Under the pieces are notes generated by a model that was not told the DNA's origin, did no database searches, and worked only from the letters and a program-made list of their open reading frames with translations. This document shows, piece by piece, positions 25,485 through 34,110 of a DNA stretch of 64,000 nucleotides. Position 1 is the first letter of the stretch. Every line of letters begins with the position of its first letter. A program made the position numbers and the translations under genes. This DNA is from a bacterium (GTDB taxonomy: Bacteria > CAIWAD01), in the NCBI GenBank assembly GCA_030429345.1, contig JAUIFJ010000011.1, forward strand, positions 1 to 64,000, given 5' to 3'.

Positions 25485-26855
25485 TCAGGTGCGGGCCGAT
25501 GGTTGTTTGTGTGGCAGAAGCAGCAGCAGGGCAGAGGCTGCCAGTCCGGGGAAGAGCGGCTCGAGGCCCAGAGGATACCGGGGCCAGCCGCCCGCGGCAT
25601 GCGCCTGGCCCCAGGCGAACCAGGCCAGGCTCGTCACGGCGCCGGCGGTCATCGAGCGCAGCCCCTTGCCGCGGGGCAGGGGCTCCTTTCCCAGGTAGCT
25701 CTGCAGCAGGACCGGCAGGAGCACGGGAATGCCCAGGGAGGCGATGCTGACCCAGAGCTCGACCACGCTCGGAATGCGCAGCGCCAGCACGACTCCGATC
25801 ATGCAGGAGGCGAGTATGCCGAGCCGCGTGTGAAAGACCTGGGCCTTGCCGCGGGAACAGAACAGATCACGGGCCAGGGTCTGGCCGCTCAGGAAACTCA
25901 CGCTGTCCAGCGTGCTCAGGACCGTGACCAGCATGCCGGCGAAGAAGATGCCCTGCAGAAGCGGCGGCATGAGTCCGGCAAGCGCGGGAAAGGCCTGTAC
26001 CGGCTGTTGAAGCTCGGGCAGGAGGGCGCGTGCGTACAGGCCGCAGGCTGTTGTCAGCCCGTCGAAAACCAGCCAGAATCCCACGCTGATGAAGATGCCG
26101 CGACGGGCGGTGGGCACATCCTTGGCGACGGCGACACGCTGGTGAAAGCCCGGATCGACCAGAGTCCACATGGCGACCAGGCCCCAGAGCATCACGGACG
26201 ACCAGGGGAGCTCGCCGGGAATCCGAAGATGTCCCGCGGGCAGCGCGGCGCGCAGGAAGTCGATTCCGCCATAGTGTGAGACAAGCCAGGCGGCCACGAT
26301 GCCGAAGGCCGCGAACATCATCACGAATTGGAGCACGTCGGTCAGCAGAACGCTGCGCAGGCCGCCGCGCCAGGTGTAGAACAGGGTCAGCATCAGGGCC
26401 CAGCCCAGCCCGGATTCCAGGCTCAGGCCGAGGGCCGCCTGCAGCAGGACGGCCGCCATCAGCAGATAGGGCGCAGGGGAGACCATCAACCAGGTATACA
26501 CTCCGGCCAGGCGTCCCGCGGCGGGGCCATGCCGTTCGCCGATGCGTTCGGGAATACTCAGTTCCCCTGCCTGGCGCACACGAGGCGCGATCCAGTAGGC
26601 GTAACACAGGGCGAAGAGATAGTAGAAGGCGCCCAGGGCCAGCCAGTTGACCAGACCGTAGCTCCAGGTGAACTCGCCGACGCCAAGAATGCCGCCGTAC
26701 CAGGTGCAAACCAGGCTGGCCACGAAGACGGGCAGGGTGATCCGCCTGCCGGCGCTGATGAACTCGGCCTCGTCCTTCCGGCTCGCGAACCAGCCGAAGA
26801 GCGGCACGGCCAGCAGGCTCAGGCCGACGATCCACAGGACCAGCGGATCGATCAC
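25485..26855 (-). CDS. Sodium:solute symporter (SSS family), possible thiamine transporter
   Basis: A membrane protein of about 456 residues with roughly 13 hydrophobic segments and SSS-family landmarks: DEAEFISAGRRITLPVFVASLVCTWYGG near the N-terminus (the family's A/G-rich substrate-site helix), GLRSVLLTDVLQFVMMF, and FFAGMLVTVLSTLDSVSFLSGQTLARDLF. It uses a Na+ or H+ gradient for uptake across the inner membrane. The start is taken as the GTG at 26855, which overlaps the TGA of the thiamine diphosphokinase gene (CTGTGATC), so it is translationally coupled to that enzyme. This pairing suggests thiamine or a precursor as substrate, which is inference. No closer Met start keeps the first helix. 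Confidence 0.82.
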   Translation of the reverse strand: MIDPLVLWIVGLSLLAVPLFGWFASRKDEAEFISAGRRITLPVFVASLVCTWYGGILGVGEFTWSYGLVNWLALGAFYYLFALCYAYWIAPRVRQAGELSIPERIGERHGPAAGRLAGVYTWLMVSPAPYLLMAAVLLQAALGLSLESGLGWALMLTLFYTWRGGLRSVLLTDVLQFVMMFAAFGIVAAWLVSHYGGIDFLRAALPAGHLRIPGELPWSSVMLWGLVAMWTLVDPGFHQRVAVAKDVPTARRGIFISVGFWLVFDGLTTACGLYARALLPELQQPVQAFPALAGLMPPLLQGIFFAGMLVTVLSTLDSVSFLSGQTLARDLFCSRGKAQVFHTRLGILASCMIGVVLALRIPSVVELWVSIASLGIPVLLPVLLQSYLGKEPLPRGKGLRSMTAGAVTSLAWFAWGQAHAAGGWPRYPLGLEPLFPGLAASALLLLLPHKQPSART

Positions 26856-27538
26856 AGGGCGGTGGAATCCATGTGCGTCAGGAAGACCGGCCCGTGATCG
26901 ATCTCGACGACGAAGGTCTCGTTCGTGATCCGGTTCGCGCCCGCCTGGCAGCCCAGGGGCAGCTCCAGCTTGTCCGCTTCGTACGCCAGGCCTGTGATAC
27001 TCAGGAGCGGCAGCCGGGCATTGAAGTGCATCAGGCCGACGATGTCTCCGGGCATGCCGCGGAAGACGTGTCGTCCAGCAGGCAGACGCCATACGCTGTT
27101 GCGGGTGCTGGCCAGGCGGACCTTGAGGCCGTCGTCCTGGCACAGGCCGGAGAAGAGGCAAAGGATGTGATCCAGACGATCACCGCGCCAGCAGATCAGG
27201 TCGACGTATTCCGCGCCCAACTCGTAGGCTTCGGCGAAGCATTTTTCCACATCGGAGCTCTCCTGGTCCGGCTGGTGCACGATGCGGGCTCCGCGCTGAC
27301 GCTGTACCTGGATGTCCTCCAGGCTGGCGCTGTCCATGTCTCCGACCAGCAGGTCCGCCGAAAGGGCGCAGTTTCTCAAGTGGCGGGCCGCGCCATCGGC
27401 GGCAATCACCACATTCGGAGCCGGGCGAGGTGGGACGCTGTCCAGTCGCTGAGGCAGGGCTTCCCCCGGACGCAGACTTTTGAGCAGGGCTTCGTCTTCC
27501 GCGCCGTTGAGAACCATCAGGATACTCGTAGTACTCAT
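26852..27538 (-). CDS. Thiamine diphosphokinase
   Basis: A 228-residue thiamine pyrophosphokinase-family enzyme that transfers diphosphate from ATP to thiamine. Family motifs are VVIAADGAARHL, LVGDMDSAS (usual GDFDS), HQPDQESSDVEKCFAEA (usual DqxxTDxEKAL), and WRGDRLDHILCLFSGL (usual GGRxDHxlxni); a C-terminal binding domain ends NETFVVEIDHGPVFLTH. The ATG at 27538 follows AGGCAGGA. The downstream SSS transporter begins inside its stop codon. No TPP riboswitch (CTGAGA/ACCTGA pairing) was found in the 110-bp leader; instead an 18-bp perfect palindrome lies at 27641-27658 between this gene and the divergent PorV-like gene. Confidence 0.88.
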   Translation of the reverse strand: MSTTSILMVLNGAEDEALLKSLRPGEALPQRLDSVPPRPAPNVVIAADGAARHLRNCALSADLLVGDMDSASLEDIQVQRQRGARIVHQPDQESSDVEKCFAEAYELGAEYVDLICWRGDRLDHILCLFSGLCQDDGLKVRLASTRNSVWRLPAGRHVFRGMPGDIVGLMHFNARLPLLSITGLAYEADKLELPLGCQAGANRITNETFVVEIDHGPVFLTHMDSTAL

Positions 27539-27640
27539 TCCTGCCTTTCCGATCGTCTTGGCTTCGGGAGAAACCCGGCCCGAAGAATCGTAGAAGCTTT
27601 CAGTGTCGCCTGACGATATGCAGTACCGACGACCGGCGCC

Positions 27641-27658
27641 AATGTACAATTGTACATT
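27641..27658. promoter_or_regulatory. 18-bp perfect palindrome in divergent promoter region
   Basis: AATGTACAATTGTACATT is a perfect inverted repeat with no spacer, in the 156-bp gap between the thiamine diphosphokinase gene (minus) and the PorV-like gene (plus). Its AT-richness in a GC-rich genome and its length suggest a dimeric repressor or activator site; the factor is unknown. Confidence 0.55.
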
Positions 27659-27694
27659 AGGCCTGCGGTCGGCCTTCGTTTAGCCTGGAAATTC

Positions 27695-28615
27695 ATGCAG
27701 ATTCTCTTTCGCCTCAGCCTGACCGGCCTGACCCTGGCCACGATCTCGAGCAGCGCCCTTGCCACCAGCGGCTTTGCCTTCCTGGGCCTGCAACCGGATT
27801 CCCGCTGCGCCGCCATGGCGGACAGCCGCCTCGCCGGGGTTGAAGGCGTCTCCGGCCTCTTCCAGAACCCGGCCTCCCCCGGCAGCCTGCAGGAAAACCA
27901 GGTTCAGTTCCTTTGGCTCGACCATCTGCAGGACATCAACTACTTCAACACCAGCCTCAGCCTGAAGCGCTTTCAGCCCTGGACGCTGAACCTGGCGATC
28001 AGCCATCTCAACTACGGCAGCCTGGAAGGCCGGGACATCTACAACCGGCCGACCGGCGAATTCAAGGCCAGCGACAACCTGTTGGCGGCCGGCGTTTCCC
28101 GGGGATTCGGTTCCCTGCGCGTGGGGGTGCTGGGCAAGCTGGGTCTGAGCAGCATTGACGACAGCCGCGCCAGCCTGCTGGCCCTGGATCTGGGCCTTTC
28201 CTGGACATCCGAGAGCGATTGGAGCCTGGCGGCGACCCTGCGCAATGCCGGCACGGTGCTTTCCGACTATGGAAGCAGCGACACGCCCCTGCCGACGGCT
28301 TTCAGCCTGGGCGTGGAAAAGAAGCTGCGTCACCTGCCCTTCCGCTGGGCTCTGGCCTGGGAACAAGTGAAGGAAGAGGATCCCTGGATCAAGGCCGGGG
28401 GCGAATTCCTGATTGCCAGGCGCTGGCACCTGGGTCTGGGCTACCATTTCGGCCGCGGCGAGGACCGCCTGAGCAGCGGTTCCGGTGAAGGCACCCGCGG
28501 TCTGAACCTGGGGATTGGCGGCCTGATTGCCGGAGGAATCCACTTCCACTGGGCCTGGAGCTCCTTCGGCGAGCTGGGCGCGCTGAACCGTTTCACGCTT
28601 TCGCGGAGTTTCTGA
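27695..28615 (+). CDS. PorV/PorQ-type outer-membrane beta-barrel protein
   Basis: A 306-residue exported protein: signal peptide (LFRLSLTGLTLATISSSALA) and then the PorV/PorQ family opening GFAFLGLQPDSRCAAMADSRLAGVEGVSGLFQNPAS, followed by alternating hydrophobic strands to a C-terminal Phe (FTLSRSF), as in outer-membrane barrels. PorV-like proteins shuttle or anchor T9SS substrates, and PorQ relatives share the fold; which of these applies cannot be decided. The ATG at 27695 begins the signal peptide; an in-frame ATG at 27650 overlaps the palindrome. Its TGA overlaps the ATG of the next gene by one base (TGATG), so the pair is coupled. Confidence 0.8.
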   Translation: MQILFRLSLTGLTLATISSSALATSGFAFLGLQPDSRCAAMADSRLAGVEGVSGLFQNPASPGSLQENQVQFLWLDHLQDINYFNTSLSLKRFQPWTLNLAISHLNYGSLEGRDIYNRPTGEFKASDNLLAAGVSRGFGSLRVGVLGKLGLSSIDDSRASLLALDLGLSWTSESDWSLAATLRNAGTVLSDYGSSDTPLPTAFSLGVEKKLRHLPFRWALAWEQVKEEDPWIKAGGEFLIARRWHLGLGYHFGRGEDRLSSGSGEGTRGLNLGIGGLIAGGIHFHWAWSSFGELGALNRFTLSRSF

Positions 28616-29313
28616 TGCTCGATTGCCGCACATGCCGCGAGCATCTGCAGGCCTGGCAGGAAGGCAGCCTGGACGAGGACACGGCCGTCCAGGTGCGGCT
28701 GCACCTGGAGGACTGCGAATTCTGTCGCACCTGGCGCAAGCAGCACCTGGCAGGGGAGACGGGTTCCGGCGGAAACGGCAATGGTCACGGCGACGCGCAG
28801 AAGGGCGGCCGCCTCGATCCGATCGCCATGTGGTACGACCGCTTCGAGAAGCCGCGGGAAGTGCGTGTATCACGCAGGAAGCTGCGTGTGATCCAGTCCC
28901 TTCTGATCCTCGGCGCGTTCTCGATCATGCTGCTGGGCCTGCGCATGCGCGGGGATCGCATGAGTCAGGTCCTTTCCCCGGAAGAGGGGCGACCGGCGGA
29001 TCTGGCGGCCCTGCTGACGGAGGAGCTGGCGCTCGAGGATCGTGATGCGGAAGTCTTCTTCCCGCTTTTCCGCCGCTACCGTCTCACGGCCGACAGCCTC
29101 GAACTCAGCATGACCCGCGGCCGCGCCGAGCTGGAAGCGCTCAACGAGGCCTATTCCCCCCACAACCGGCGGATCCCGGAACTCAACTCCCGTCTGCAGG
29201 CCGAAGAGGCCGAACGCGCGGCCCTGCGCAGCCGCTTTCTCGAGGACATCGGCCAACGCCTGGGCCCCCAGCGCGAAAGCCGCCTCCGCGCGATCCAGTC
29301 CGACTGGGACTGA
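28615..29313 (+). CDS. Zinc-finger anti-sigma-like membrane protein
   Basis: A 232-residue protein in three parts. Residues 1-40 form a zf-HC2-like finger (LDCRTCREHL...HLEDCEFCRTW; C-x2-C ... H-x3-C-x2-C). One transmembrane helix lies near residues 98-115 (SLLILGAFSIMLLGLRM). The C-terminal exported region is helical and charged (ALLTEELALEDRDAEVFFPLFRRYRL...RLQAEEAERAALRSRFLEDI), resembling periplasmic LTxxQ/CpxP-like helical hairpins. This is the build of a transmembrane anti-sigma factor, but no sigma factor gene adjoins it. Translation is coupled to the upstream PorV-like gene. Membrane orientation and partner are inference. Confidence 0.65.
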   Translation: MLDCRTCREHLQAWQEGSLDEDTAVQVRLHLEDCEFCRTWRKQHLAGETGSGGNGNGHGDAQKGGRLDPIAMWYDRFEKPREVRVSRRKLRVIQSLLILGAFSIMLLGLRMRGDRMSQVLSPEEGRPADLAALLTEELALEDRDAEVFFPLFRRYRLTADSLELSMTRGRAELEALNEAYSPHNRRIPELNSRLQAEEAERAALRSRFLEDIGQRLGPQRESRLRAIQSDWD

Positions 29314-29330
29314 ATTGTTGTAGCAGGAGC

Positions 29331-29349
29331 CCGCAGCATTCTGCTGTGG
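29331..29349. terminator. Hairpin between convergent genes
   Basis: CCGCAGCA-TTC-TGCTGTGG (one G-T pair) in the 96-bp gap between the anti-sigma-like gene and the minus-strand FN3-like gene. No T-run, so terminator function is tentative. A similar CCGCAGCATGCTGCGG palindrome occurs at 306-321. Confidence 0.4.
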
Positions 29350-29409
29350 ACACCGTCTTGCTCGAATGACGGGATGCTGGTGTGTGTGATGGGTAAAAGG
29401 GCGGAGTGC

Positions 29410-29853
29410 CTAGCGGAACATGGCCTTGATGCTGCCCCAGGTGGTGCTGACCGTGTTGAGCTGCATCTCGACCTGGATCACATCGTCCTGGAGCACGAGG
29501 CGGCTGTTGTCGTTGCCGAGGAAGACCAGGCGGTAGTAGTAGGTCTGGTCCTGATCCACGCCCAGGCCCTTGCGGGACTGGATCGGGGAATTGCTCATGC
29601 CGTCGAGGGGATAATCGGTGAAGCTGTAGTCCAGCCCGCCATTGCAGAGGATGCGCTGGGAAACAGTCTGGAAATGCTCGTTGTCGGTGCTGCGCTCGAT
29701 CTCGAAGCCCTGCAGGCCGGCGGAGGCGTCGATTTCCCAGTACAGGCGGACGGCGGGATCCGGCAACAGATGATGGCCGAAGAGCACCAGCTCCGCCGCG
29801 CCCAGTTTCAGGGCGAAGAGGGAAAGCAGGATGAGGGTGCTCAGAAGCTTCAT
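29410..29853 (-). CDS. Small exported FN3-like protein
   Basis: A 147-residue exported protein with a clear signal peptide (KLLSTLILLSLFALKLGAAE) and one fibronectin-III-like beta domain: VRLYWEIDASAGLQGFEIERSTDNEHFQTV ... YSFTDYPL ... YYYRLVFLGNDNSRLVLQDDVIQVEM. The Trp, the FEIERS strand and the YYYRL strand are the usual FN3-like landmarks. The ATG at 29853 begins the signal peptide; an upstream in-frame ATG would add 18 unrelated residues. In T9SS-bearing bacteria such domains are normally parts of larger proteins, so a free-standing one may be a truncated relic or a small surface or periplasmic factor. No sorting domain. Confidence 0.65.
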   Translation of the reverse strand: MKLLSTLILLSLFALKLGAAELVLFGHHLLPDPAVRLYWEIDASAGLQGFEIERSTDNEHFQTVSQRILCNGGLDYSFTDYPLDGMSNSPIQSRKGLGVDQDQTYYYRLVFLGNDNSRLVLQDDVIQVEMQLNTVSTTWGSIKAMFR

Positions 29854-30233
29854 CGGGTTCCATTCATGGGGTTGTCCGCCGGTCTTATCGGCAGCGGGAC
29901 TTGCCAAACACGTCTATTTTAGCCTTTTCCTTTCCAGCTCGCAAGAAAATCCGCACAGCGAAGGACTGGGCAGGAGCCGGAGCCAAAGCTGAACCTTGGG
30001 GAAGCCCGGGCCTGCGTAGCACTATAGCAAGCTTCATGCCAGTGAATGAGTCGGCCCTTCCTGCAGGACAGTCCTACAAGTTCTTCAGAAACAGTGTCTC
30101 TTGGCAAAGCGATTCGGACCCGCCCGATGCACTTCTGTCATTCTATTCAGCAGTCTGACTTTCTTGCCTCGGGGACTCTCTCATGCGGTATTGTGGTAGC
30201 CAGACGGTCATGGAGCGCTTAATAGAGGTCCAG
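29854..30233. other. Divergent intergenic region
   Basis: 380 bp between the FN3-like gene and RidA, without a supported gene. Locally AT-richer around 29918-29932 (TATTTTAGCCTTTTC) and 30018-30026 (CACTATAGC), where promoters are likely, but no element could be assigned with confidence. Confidence 0.3.
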
Positions 30234-30623
30234 ATGAATGATCAGGAACGGGCGGCCGGTTTGGCCCCGACGCCGGGCTACCGCTATGCCGAGCGCGTGG
30301 GCAACAGGCTCTTTGTCGCGGGGCAGGTTCCCCTGGACGCGGAAGGCATTCTGCAGGGAATCGGGGATCCCGAAGAACAGACACGGCAATGCCTGCGGAA
30401 CCTGGACACGCTGCTTGCGTGTCATGGTTTCGAGCGCAGGGACATTCGCAGACTTGTGATCCACGTGAAGGGGTCGCGTCCGGACCTGGGCAAGGCGTGG
30501 GAGGTCGTGCGCCACTCCTTCGAGGACCGTGTGCCGCCGGCGACACTTCTGGGGGCAGCGGAACTGGGCTACGAGGGGCAACTGGTTGAGATCGATGCCA
30601 CGATCCTCTCGGGGAAACTCTAG
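30234..30623 (+). CDS. RidA/YjgF family protein
   Basis: A 129-residue RidA-superfamily protein. Landmarks are YRYAERVGNRLFVAGQVPLDAEG, GDPEEQTRQCLRNLDTLLACHGF, and the C-terminal strand LGYEGQLVEIDATILSGKL. RidA proteins are trimeric enamine/imine deaminases that destroy reactive 2-aminoacrylate; many paralogues have other roles. The Arg that binds the substrate carboxylate in classical RidA is not obvious at its expected place here, so deaminase activity is uncertain. The start at 30234 follows GAGGTCCAG. PEP carboxylase follows after 16 bp and may be cotranscribed. Confidence 0.82.
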   Translation: MNDQERAAGLAPTPGYRYAERVGNRLFVAGQVPLDAEGILQGIGDPEEQTRQCLRNLDTLLACHGFERRDIRRLVIHVKGSRPDLGKAWEVVRHSFEDRVPPATLLGAAELGYEGQLVEIDATILSGKL

Positions 30624-30639
30624 AGCAGGGAGCACGGTG

Positions 30640-33186
30640 ATGAACACGCAGCAGCGCACACGGGACTTCGAGGACCTGGTCGGACGGAAGTTCACGCTCT
30701 ATAACAGCCTCTTCCTGAGCCTGCCTTTCCAGGGCATTTCGCGGACCGGCATGCTCGTGCCTCTGCTGGGGGAAGCATGCCGCAAGGGCCTCGCGGACGG
30801 GCGCTCCCCGCGCGAGATCCTCGACTCCTTTTTTCGCCATTCTCCGGATCCGATCGAGGACGGCGAGGTCGCTGATTTCCTGTTCCGCGTGATCCAGTAC
30901 GTGGAACGGCAGATCGTGTTGTACGACAGCGTGGAGGATGCCGCCTTCGCCGACCTGCAGCGGGGCGGACCGGAGTGGACGCTTCGCGAGATCCTCCATG
31001 CCGGGCGAGAGAGCGGCCGGCTGGAAAGCCTGAAGCGCAAGCTGCGGGATTTCGGCGTGCGCATCGTGCTGACGGCTCACCCGACCCAGTTCTATTCGCC
31101 TTCCGTGCTCGGCATCATGGCCGAGCTGCGCGCGCTGATCGGCGAGAACCGCATCGACTCCATCGACCGGAAGCTCCGGCAGCTGGGCATGACTTCGCTG
31201 GTCAATTCGCGCAAGCCGACTCCCCTGGACGAGGCCCGGAACATCCTTTACTTCCTGCGGGATGTGTATTACGACGCCATCGGCGAGCTGCACGAGAACC
31301 TGGCCCAGGCCCTGGACGGGGAGGACCTTCAGCTGCACCGGCTGGTCCAGCTGGGCTTCTGGCCCGGCGGCGACCGCGACGGCAATCCCTTCGTCACCGC
31401 GGAGGTGACGACGGCCGTTGCCGACGAACTGCGGATGAGCCTGATGCAGTGCTACACGCGCGAACTGCAGGAGCTGCGCCGCAAGCTCACCTTCCGCGGC
31501 ATCGAGGAAGAGCTGGAAAGCCTGCTGCATCGCCTGCGGGAAGCGGCCTACGACCCGGCCGTGCTCGTAGGGGAAGAGGAGATCCTGCAGGCCCTGCAGG
31601 ACATTCGCGGGATCGTGATCCAGAAGTACAACAGCCTCTACCTGGAGGACCTGGAGCGGCTGATCCGCAAGGTGCGGATCTTCGGGACACGCTTTGCCAG
31701 CCTGGATGTGCGACAGAACCATTCGATCCACCGCCGCGCGCTGAACGTGCTGCTCAAGGCCCAGGGCCGGATCCAGGAGGACCTGCAGGAGCTGGAGCGC
31801 GAGGACCTGCTGGCCCAGCTCCTGCGCGAACCCTTCGGCACCATGCCCTTCCGTTTCGAGGATCCGCTGGTCGAGGATGTCTTCCGCACCGTCTACGCCC
31901 TGGGGCCGATCCAGCGGGCCAACGGCGAGGCGGGCTGCCACCGCTATGTGATCAGTCACGCGGAAGACGCGGACTCGGTGCTGTTCGTATACGGCCTGTT
32001 CGGCGCCTGCGGCTACGACCGCGCGAACCTTCCCTTCGACATCGTGCCCCTCTTCGAATCGATGCGCGCCATGGAGAACGCAGAAGGGATCCTGCGCGAA
32101 CTCTTCGAGCTGCCCGAGTACCGCGAGCACCTGCGCCGTCGCGGGGATACGCAGACGGTGATGCTGGGCTTTTCCGACGGCACCAAGGACGGCGGCTTCC
32201 TGATGGCCAACTGGTCGATCCTGCGCACCAAGGAGCGCATCAGCGAGCTCTGCGGGGAATTCGGTATACGGCCCTTGTTCTTCGATGGCCGCGGCGGACC
32301 TCCGGCCCGTGGCGGCGGGCGCGCCCAGCGTTTCTATGCCGCCCAGGGCCCGCGGATCGCCAACAGGGAGATCCAGCTGACGATCCAGGGCCAGACCATC
32401 AGCAGCAAGTACGGCACGAGGGAGCAGTTCCTCTTCAATTGCGAACAGCTGCTGGGCGCGGGACTTTCCCTGGAAATGCAGGGCGAGCGCAACGAGCTGG
32501 ATCACGACACACGGGAACTGATCGACGAGCTGGCCCGCGTGAGCCACGCGAGCTACCTGGAGTTGAAGAACCATCCGCGCTTCGTGTCCTACCTGGAACA
32601 CAAGAGCACGCTGCGGTATTACAAGCGGGCCAACGTGGGCAGCCGTCCCACGCAGCGCGGCGGCGAGGGGGCCCTGTCGCTGGAGGACCTGCGGGCAATT
32701 CCCTTTGTCGGCGCCTGGAGCCAGCTCAAGCAGAATGTTCCCGGCTACTACGGCCTGGGCACGGCCTGCAGCGCGCTCGCGAAGCGCGTCGGCATGGAGC
32801 GCCTGCAGGAACTCTACCGTGAACAGCCCTTCTTCCGCGCATTGATCGACAATGGCATGATGTCACTCACCAAGTGCAACTTCGCGCTGACGGCCTACAT
32901 GGAATCCGATCCGGAGTACGGCGGGTTCTGGAAACTGCTGCAGGAGGAGTTCGAGCTCTCGAAGCGCATGGCGCTCGAGATCAGCGAAAGCGGGGAACTG
33001 ATGGAGCGCGAGCCGCTCTCCCGCCTGTCGATCGGGATCCGCGAGCGGATCGTCCTGCCGCTTCTCGTGATCCAGCAATACGCCCTGCAGCAGCTGGAGG
33101 GCAAGCCGGAGAAGCGGGGGGTCTGGGAAAAGGTGGTCGAGCGCTCGCTTTACGGCAACATCAACGCCAGCCGGAATTCGGCCTAG
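30640..33186 (+). CDS. ppc: Phosphoenolpyruvate carboxylase
   Basis: An 848-residue biotin-independent PEP carboxylase forming oxaloacetate from PEP and bicarbonate, replenishing the citric-acid cycle. Active-site landmarks are LTAHPTQ (His147), FWPGGDRDGNPFVT, GFSDGTKDGGFLMANW, and the FDGRGGPPARGGG loop (near 551), then TIQGQTISSKYG. The GFSDGTKDGG and RGGPPARGGG variants and the C-terminal NINASRNSA ending (instead of GLRNTG) match Bacteroidota-type enzymes rather than proteobacterial ones. The ATG at 30640 follows GCAGGGAGCACGGTG. Its last 4 bp overlap the convergent NAD-binding gene. With PPDK and FBPase at 52-56 kb, it marks active C3/C4 interconversion. Confidence 0.93.
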   Translation: MNTQQRTRDFEDLVGRKFTLYNSLFLSLPFQGISRTGMLVPLLGEACRKGLADGRSPREILDSFFRHSPDPIEDGEVADFLFRVIQYVERQIVLYDSVEDAAFADLQRGGPEWTLREILHAGRESGRLESLKRKLRDFGVRIVLTAHPTQFYSPSVLGIMAELRALIGENRIDSIDRKLRQLGMTSLVNSRKPTPLDEARNILYFLRDVYYDAIGELHENLAQALDGEDLQLHRLVQLGFWPGGDRDGNPFVTAEVTTAVADELRMSLMQCYTRELQELRRKLTFRGIEEELESLLHRLREAAYDPAVLVGEEEILQALQDIRGIVIQKYNSLYLEDLERLIRKVRIFGTRFASLDVRQNHSIHRRALNVLLKAQGRIQEDLQELEREDLLAQLLREPFGTMPFRFEDPLVEDVFRTVYALGPIQRANGEAGCHRYVISHAEDADSVLFVYGLFGACGYDRANLPFDIVPLFESMRAMENAEGILRELFELPEYREHLRRRGDTQTVMLGFSDGTKDGGFLMANWSILRTKERISELCGEFGIRPLFFDGRGGPPARGGGRAQRFYAAQGPRIANREIQLTIQGQTISSKYGTREQFLFNCEQLLGAGLSLEMQGERNELDHDTRELIDELARVSHASYLELKNHPRFVSYLEHKSTLRYYKRANVGSRPTQRGGEGALSLEDLRAIPFVGAWSQLKQNVPGYYGLGTACSALAKRVGMERLQELYREQPFFRALIDNGMMSLTKCNFALTAYMESDPEYGGFWKLLQEEFELSKRMALEISESGELMEREPLSRLSIGIRERIVLPLLVIQQYALQQLEGKPEKRGVWEKVVERSLYGNINASRNSA

Positions 33187-34109
33187 GCCTGCAGGAGCTT
33201 CCTGTAGTACGCACCCAGCTCGTGGTTTCCGACGGGCTTCGGCATCTCGGCTGGTGATCGTTGCTGCAGCAGGCGAAGGGAGCCGGCCATGAATTGTGCG
33301 ATTTCCCAGGCATTGCGGGAAAAGGGGCGAACCAGCGGCAGCAGCGCGTTCACAAGGCCCAAAGGCAGGTGGCGGACGCGGACTTTTTGATCCAGGCACT
33401 CCCCGCAGAGGGCGGCCAGCTCGCTCCAGCTGAAGCACTGCGGGCCTCCGATTTCATGCACGGCCCGGTGGCCCTCCAGGGCCAGCAGGCTTTCCACCAC
33501 CAGCGGGCCCAGGTCCTGCAGGGAGATCGGGTTCATGCGCACGCTGTTGTCGCCCAGGGCCCAGATAGTGCCCTTGCGCGCCATTTCCAGGATCTCGGTC
33601 ATGTCGCTGAAGAACCCCGTCGGGCGAAGGATCACGTGATCCACTCCGCAGGCTGCCAGGGCGCGTTCCGCGTCTCCCTTCATGCGCAGCATCTCGACAG
33701 GACTCTCCGGGTCCGCTCCGTATACACTGACAAAGGCGATCCTCTCAAGCCCGGGCGTCTGCCGCGCCTCCTCGAAGAGGTTGCTGTTGGCGTCTACATC
33801 CACGCGTCTGCGCTCGACGCGGTCCTTCTGCCGCGTCTTTCCCAGCGCGGAGGCCAGACAGCGGCATCCGGTCAGGGCCCCCGCAAGACTCTGCGGATCG
33901 AGCGGGTCGACCTCGACAATGTCGTCCACCTGTTCGAGCAGATCCCCGAGCCGACTGCGGTCACGGACCAGGGCCCGTACGCGCAATCCGGCCCGGATGG
34001 CCGCCCTCAGGATTTCTTGGCCACAGTTCCCCGTAGCGCCGGCGACGGCGATCCAGGTTCCTTCCTGGGGCTTCGTATCGGCATAGGCCGATTCGGGGCA
34101 GGAGCTCAT
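33183..34109 (-). CDS. NAD(P)-binding NmrA/TIP30-like protein
   Basis: A 308-residue atypical short-chain dehydrogenase-like protein. The N-terminal Rossmann motif is VAGATGNCGQEI (GxxGxxG), followed by LVRDRSRLGDLLEQVDDIVEVDPLDPQSLAGALTGC, the usual NmrA-like layout; downstream are RIAFVSVYGAD, HVILRPTGFFSDM and DLGPLVVESLL. The Tyr of a catalytic YxxxK is not evident, so it may be an electron-transfer chaperone, quinone-type reductase or redox sensor rather than a classical dehydrogenase. RBS GGGGGAG lies 7 nt before the ATG at 34109. It follows the 92-residue gene by 1 bp, and both appear to be driven by the sigma-54 promoter at 34423-34438. Confidence 0.8.
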   Translation of the reverse strand: MSSCPESAYADTKPQEGTWIAVAGATGNCGQEILRAAIRAGLRVRALVRDRSRLGDLLEQVDDIVEVDPLDPQSLAGALTGCRCLASALGKTRQKDRVERRRVDVDANSNLFEEARQTPGLERIAFVSVYGADPESPVEMLRMKGDAERALAACGVDHVILRPTGFFSDMTEILEMARKGTIWALGDNSVRMNPISLQDLGPLVVESLLALEGHRAVHEIGGPQCFSWSELAALCGECLDQKVRVRHLPLGLVNALLPLVRPFSRNAWEIAQFMAGSLRLLQQRSPAEMPKPVGNHELGAYYRKLLQA

Positions 34110-34110
34110 G

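Noticed and set aside
27539-27694. TPP riboswitch upstream of thiamine diphosphokinase
   Set aside because: The conserved CUGAGA and ACCUGAUCUGGAUAAU-like blocks of the TPP aptamer are absent on the minus strand.
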